Below, one piece after another: positions 60,630 to 64,000 of a DNA stretch of 64,000 bases; position 1 is the stretch's first letter; each line of letters opens with the position of its first letter. The notes below the pieces were generated by a model, which saw nothing but the letters and a program-made list of their open reading frames with translations, did not search any database and had not been told where the DNA came from. The translations under genes were made by a program, and so were the position numbers. Source of the stretch: JBCBSK01 sp965250105 (lineage in GTDB: Bacteria > Pseudomonadota > Alphaproteobacteria > Rhizobiales > Tepidamorphaceae); NCBI GenBank assembly GCA_965250105.1, contig OZ252290.1:1116001-1180000 (forward strand). Direction: 5' to 3'.

Positions 60630-61418
60630 TCAGGCCTCGATCTCGCTGCGCACGCTATCCCAGACATCGTGGCGCAGCTTCTGGAAGGTGGGATCGGAGG
60701 CAACATCGTTCAGCGGCTGATTGCGCCAGTGGTCGGGGCCGGTGACGGCGCCGACATCGATGATCTGCTTGATGCGGCCGGGCCGTCGGCTCATCACCAG
60801 GACGCGGTCGGCGAGATAGACGGCCTCCTCGACCGCATGCGTGATGAACAGGACCGTTGAACGGTGTTCCGACCAGATCCGCACCAGTTCTTCCTGCATG
60901 ATGGTGCGGTTCTGCGCATCGAGCGCGGCGAAGGGTTCGTCCATCAGAAGGACGCGCGGCCTCAGAACGAAGCTGCGCGCGATGGCGACCCGCTGCTGCA
61001 TGCCGCCGGACAGTTGCCGGGGGAAATGGCGTTCGAAACCGGTCAGCCCGGTGACGTCGATATATTCGCGCACCAGCGCATCGCGCTCGGATTTCGCGAG
61101 CCCCCCGAGCCGCAGGCCGAAATCGATGTTCTCCCAGACGGTTTTCCAGGGAAACAGCGAGAAGTTCTGGAACACCAGCGCCTTGTCCGGCCCCGGCTCG
61201 GTGATCGCCTTGCCGTCGAGCAAGACCTCGCCGGTGGTCGGCTCCAGAAGACCCGCGGTGATGTGCAGCAGGGTGCTCTTGCCGCAGCCCGACGGACCGA
61301 CGATCATCAGGAATTCCTGCTCGCCGATCGTCAGGTCGGTCTTGTCCAGCGCGAGCACGTCGCTGTCGCGCGTCACGAAGCGCTTGGACACGCCGCGATA
61401 CTCGATTGAAATGGTCAT
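60630..61418 (-). CDS. ABC transporter ATP-binding protein, NitT/TauT type (SsuB/TauB-like)
   Basis: 262 residues. Walker A VGPSGCGKSTL near 38-48, signature LSGGMQQRVAIARS near 137-150, Walker B VLLMDEPFAALD near 155-166, and the switch His in FITHAVEEAV. Energises the two permeases. It lies 78 bases downstream of the binding-protein gene in the same direction. Confidence 0.92.
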   Translation of the reverse strand: MTISIEYRGVSKRFVTRDSDVLALDKTDLTIGEQEFLMIVGPSGCGKSTLLHITAGLLEPTTGEVLLDGKAITEPGPDKALVFQNFSLFPWKTVWENIDFGLRLGGLAKSERDALVREYIDVTGLTGFERHFPRQLSGGMQQRVAIARSFVLRPRVLLMDEPFAALDAQNRTIMQEELVRIWSEHRSTVLFITHAVEEAVYLADRVLVMSRRPGRIKQIIDVGAVTGPDHWRNQPLNDVASDPTFQKLRHDVWDSVRSEIEA

Positions 61419-61496
61419 GATCCGGGAGAGGTCCTGGTCCGGGCCATCAAAAGGGCGGGGACCCGGGCGCGCGCGGCGCCCGGGTTTCGCACGGGC

Positions 61497-62516
61497 TCAG
61501 TTGCGCAGCGCTTCGAGATAGGAGGAATCGACGAAGGGGCCGTAATCCGGCACCTCGTCCATGCGACCCTGACGGATGAAGAATTCGGCGATTTCCTCGA
61601 ACGACCCGGTGATCGGCGGCGCAGCGCCGTCGGCGCCTTCCTGGAGCATCTCGATCTGCTCGTCGAGGCCCATATAGGTGTTCATCACCAGATCGACCTC
61701 GCCTTCCAGCAATTCATCGGAGAAGTTGAAGCCGCGAAAGGCGTCATATTCCTTATAGGCCTCGAAGGTGCGGTCGCGGTCTTCGAGGATCCACGCGACG
61801 GCATCCATCTTGGCCTGGAGCCAGCGCTGGATCAGTTCGGGATCGGCCTCGGCGATGAAATCGGGATGGGCGACCGAGACACCCGGCATGCTGAGCCCGC
61901 GCTCCGCCGCGTCGCACAGGATCTCGTTGCCGCGCGCGGTCAGCGCCGTCGTCTGCGGCGACCAGGCCTGGGCCAGATCCGCCTGCCCGGCGGTGAAGGC
62001 CGACAGGGTGGCCTGCTGTTCGGAGGGGATGATGTTCACGTCATCGGTGGTCAGGCCGAAATGCTGCAGGCAGGCCTCGGTCATGTAATGGCCGGTCGAC
62101 AGCGTGGTCACCAGGATCTGCGCGCCTTCGAGCCTCGCTGGGTCCTCGCGCACCTCGGCGACGAAATCCGGACGCCCGATGAGCTGATGCATGCCGCCTT
62201 CCTCGGCGATCATGCCGACGGTCACGAGACCGAGCGCCGGCCCGCCGATCACCGTCGGGGGCGCGCCGAGAAAGGTCATGTCCCACTGGCCGCCGGCGGC
62301 CGCTTGCATGATCGGCGCACCGCTCGGGAACCAGCGCGGGTCGGCGTCGATGCCGTGCTTTTCGAAAAAGCCCATCTTGTCGGCGACATAGATGTAGAAG
62401 CCGGTATAGGCGGTGATCGAATTGGTGCGCACCCGATCGAGGTCCTCGGCCGCGACCGGCGACAGACTCAGCGCCGCGAGCAGCCCGCCAATGCATAATC
62501 CCTTGATCTGTTTCAT
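61497..62516 (-). CDS. ABC transporter periplasmic binding protein, NitT/TauT (SsuA/TauA-like)
   Basis: 339 residues from the ATG at 62516, seven bases after GGGAGG. A signal peptide spans about 1-23 (ending VAAED). The protein continues with GFFEKHGIDADPRWFPSG and the typical FTAGQADLAQAW segment of the family. It binds sulfonates, nitrate or similar anions. It follows the UxaA/SuyB-like gene by 68 bases, suggesting the importer supplies that enzyme. Confidence 0.9.
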   Translation of the reverse strand: MKQIKGLCIGGLLAALSLSPVAAEDLDRVRTNSITAYTGFYIYVADKMGFFEKHGIDADPRWFPSGAPIMQAAAGGQWDMTFLGAPPTVIGGPALGLVTVGMIAEEGGMHQLIGRPDFVAEVREDPARLEGAQILVTTLSTGHYMTEACLQHFGLTTDDVNIIPSEQQATLSAFTAGQADLAQAWSPQTTALTARGNEILCDAAERGLSMPGVSVAHPDFIAEADPELIQRWLQAKMDAVAWILEDRDRTFEAYKEYDAFRGFNFSDELLEGEVDLVMNTYMGLDEQIEMLQEGADGAAPPITGSFEEIAEFFIRQGRMDEVPDYGPFVDSSYLEALRN

Positions 62517-62584
62517 TATCTTTCCTCCCTTGATGAAGTCGTTTGTCATGGTCCGTCGGGCCCGCCAGTTCACGGATCGCCGGG

Positions 62585-63766
62585 TCAGAGCAGCGGATGA
62601 TGGGTTGGCACGATGATCTGCCCCTCGCGCCAGTGCTCGGCCCGCGTTTCGCCACCATTCAGCACGTCGGCGAGGACGGCGCCGGCCGGCCCGGCGAGCG
62701 CGTCGGGCCGCGCGCCGTCCGTGATGACGCGGCTGACATCGACATCCACCGCGTCCGACCAGTCACGCAAGGTTTGCGGATTGCCGCAGATCTTGATCGT
62801 CGGTGCCAACGGATTGCCACTCGGATTGAAGACGCCGAGCGCGAACAAGATGACCTGGGCGCCCGCCGCCACCATGCCGGTCAGCGAGACGGGGCTGAAA
62901 AACGGCGTGTCCATGAAATGAAGCCCCGGCCCTGTGGGGGCTTCGGCGAAATCGAGACAGCCGACGAAAGGCGTCGATCCGGTCTTGGCGACCGCGCCCA
63001 TGGACTTTTCGGCGAGCGTCGTCAGCCCGGCCTCGATGTTCTCGCGCGTCGGATTGACGCCGCGATAGTCCTGCCCGTCGGCCGCCATCATGATCTCCTT
63101 GGCGGCGACGCGGACCAGGATGGCCTCGGCGGTCTCGGGACGCGCCGCGCGCTGGCGCACGGCCTGTTCGGCGCCGATGAATTCGGCGGTCTCCGACACG
63201 ATCGCGCGGCCCCCGGCGGCTACCAGCGCGTCGACCAGATGGCCGATGACCGGATTGGCGGCGAGCGCGCTCGTGGTATCCGATCCGCCGCATTCGAGCG
63301 CGACGGTCAGCGACGCGAGGTCACAGGGCGTCCGTTCGGCCTGCAGCGTCCCGGAGACGAGACCGGTCAGCGCGTCCCTGGCCCGCCAGACGGCATGCTG
63401 CATGCCGGTCGCGTCCATCATCGCCTGTATGATGACCGGCCGGCCGGCATCGGCCAACCGCGCCTCGACAGCCTGCGCCGCCGCCCGGTCGAAGGTCAGC
63501 ACCAACGCCGCTCCGACATTGGGATGGGTGACGAGGCGCGCCAGGACATCGGCCTGGCTGTCGGCGTCCGGTCCCTGGAGGCCGCGGCAGAAATCGCCGA
63601 CGACCGGCACGACGCCATCGAGGCCGTCGGCGGCCAGCGCGGCGAGGCGCACGGTAAGCGCCACCGTGGACAAGACCAGGACATGGTTGCGGATCCCGGC
63701 GCGACCATCGGCGCGGGGATAGCCCATGAAAGTCGGCGGCAGGTGGTCAGCGGCAGTTATGGACAT
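62585..63766 (-). CDS. UxaA/SuyB-family lyase, large subunit
   Basis: 393 residues from the ATG at 63766 (one at 63772 is also possible); it overlaps the small-subunit gene by 20 bases. Characteristic blocks are GYPRADGRAGIRNHVLVL (about 14-31), ALECGGSDTTSALAANP (about 165-181), and TIKICGNPQTLRDWSDAVDVD near 340-360. The large catalytic domain is that of altronate/galactarate dehydratase and (R)-sulfolactate sulfo-lyase. Separate small and large genes are the SuyA/SuyB arrangement, whereas UxaA usually fuses them. Metal-dependent beta-elimination is expected. Confidence 0.85.
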   Translation of the reverse strand: MSITAADHLPPTFMGYPRADGRAGIRNHVLVLSTVALTVRLAALAADGLDGVVPVVGDFCRGLQGPDADSQADVLARLVTHPNVGAALVLTFDRAAAQAVEARLADAGRPVIIQAMMDATGMQHAVWRARDALTGLVSGTLQAERTPCDLASLTVALECGGSDTTSALAANPVIGHLVDALVAAGGRAIVSETAEFIGAEQAVRQRAARPETAEAILVRVAAKEIMMAADGQDYRGVNPTRENIEAGLTTLAEKSMGAVAKTGSTPFVGCLDFAEAPTGPGLHFMDTPFFSPVSLTGMVAAGAQVILFALGVFNPSGNPLAPTIKICGNPQTLRDWSDAVDVDVSRVITDGARPDALAGPAGAVLADVLNGGETRAEHWREGQIIVPTHHPLL

Positions 63767-63998
63767 GAACATGTGCCCCGGCCGCGATGTCGGTCGTCGC
63801 GACACCGATCGCCACACCATATTTCACGACCGGATGGCCGGTGGGGATCGCCACCAGCGCCACCTTGTGGCCGAACGGAATATCGGGATCGACCCTTTGG
63901 CCGCCGTCGAGCCGCAACGCCGCTACCCGATCGTCGAGCACGGTCGTCACATTGTCGTCGGGCGACAGGGTGAGATGGCGGCGGCTCGGCGCGGTCAC
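63747..63998 (-). CDS. UxaA/SuyA-family lyase, small SAF-domain subunit
   Basis: 83 residues; the GTG at 63998 may be the real start, but two bases from the window end cannot be checked, so the gene may be cut. RVAALRLDGGQ and FGHKVALVAIPTGHPVVKYG, plus a His-rich end AGAHVHVHNCR, are the SAF-domain signature of the substrate-binding arm of UxaA/SuyA proteins. It pairs with the large subunit that overlaps it. The role, like that of its partner, is beta-elimination from a hydroxyacid or sulfolactate. Confidence 0.8.
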   Translation of the reverse strand: MTAPSRRHLTLSPDDNVTTVLDDRVAALRLDGGQRVDPDIPFGHKVALVAIPTGHPVVKYGVAIGVATTDIAAGAHVHVHNCR

Positions 63999-64000
63999 GT

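Noticed and set aside
1..64000. CRISPR array, tRNA or rRNA genes, insertion sequences, prophage
   Set aside because: I looked for regularly spaced repeats, tRNA-like cloverleaf ends, transposases and integrases and saw none; I cannot run a scan, so small tRNA genes could be missed.

Overview
This is a 64 kb, GC-rich, gene-dense stretch of bacterial chromosome. Transporter types (tripartite TctABC, TRAP, NitT/TauT), the style of regulators, the dispersed GC-rich hairpin repeats and a Zur box of the proteobacterial type all suggest a free-living, metabolically versatile alphaproteobacterium (Rhodospirillales or Hyphomicrobiales-like). This placement is inference: no rRNA or marker gene is present. 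I see no tRNA, rRNA, CRISPR array, insertion sequence, phage gene or plasmid origin.

Region 1 (1-6.5 kb): metal homeostasis and small hydrolases. Two CobW-type GTPase metallochaperones flank a small exported protein, and a perfect Zur operator lies upstream of the complete CobW gene. A Tat-exported cyclase-family hydrolase follows, then an alpha/beta hydrolase with a Cys in the nucleophile position, divergent from an AraC regulator.

Region 2 (6.6-24.7 kb): organic-acid/CoA catabolic cluster. A tripartite transporter (tctCBA), an AbrB-type membrane protein, a short-chain dehydrogenase-like protein, an enolase-superfamily protein, an LhgO-like FAD oxidoreductase, a DapA-like aldolase/lyase, malonyl-CoA synthetase, a GntR regulator, a class III CoA transferase, a crotonase-fold protein and a thioesterase are arranged in divergent and convergent operons. 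Two Fe(II)/2-oxoglutarate oxygenases, a class II aldolase and a GlxA-type regulator come next. Several enzymes have atypical active sites.

Region 3 (24.7-36.4 kb): stress and efflux. DsbA-like, GST and MdaB-like genes diverge from an HxlR regulator that overlaps a DehI-type 2-haloacid dehalogenase gene. A membrane-anchored class III nucleotide cyclase, an RND efflux pump with its adaptor, a TetR regulator and an MFS transporter follow.

Region 4 (36.6-51.6 kb): the most interesting part. A molybdenum hydroxylase (large, iron-sulfur and FAD subunits plus a CoxG-like protein) is dispersed among two FAH-fold hydrolases, a DHPON-hydrolase-like C-C hydrolase, a cytosolic Pht5-like protein, an asparaginase-family amidohydrolase, a TRAP transporter and an SLC13 transporter, ending in a GntR regulator. 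A shared TTATCGAT motif in four promoter regions suggests one regulon. The gene set fits uptake and ring opening of an N-heteroaromatic compound, but the substrate cannot be read from sequence.

Region 5 (51.6-64 kb): a five-gene PotDBCA-like ABC importer operon ending in a metallo-beta-lactamase-fold hydrolase, a LysR regulator, a GMC oxidoreductase, a NitT/TauT-type ABC importer, and a two-subunit UxaA/SuyAB-type lyase that runs to the right end.
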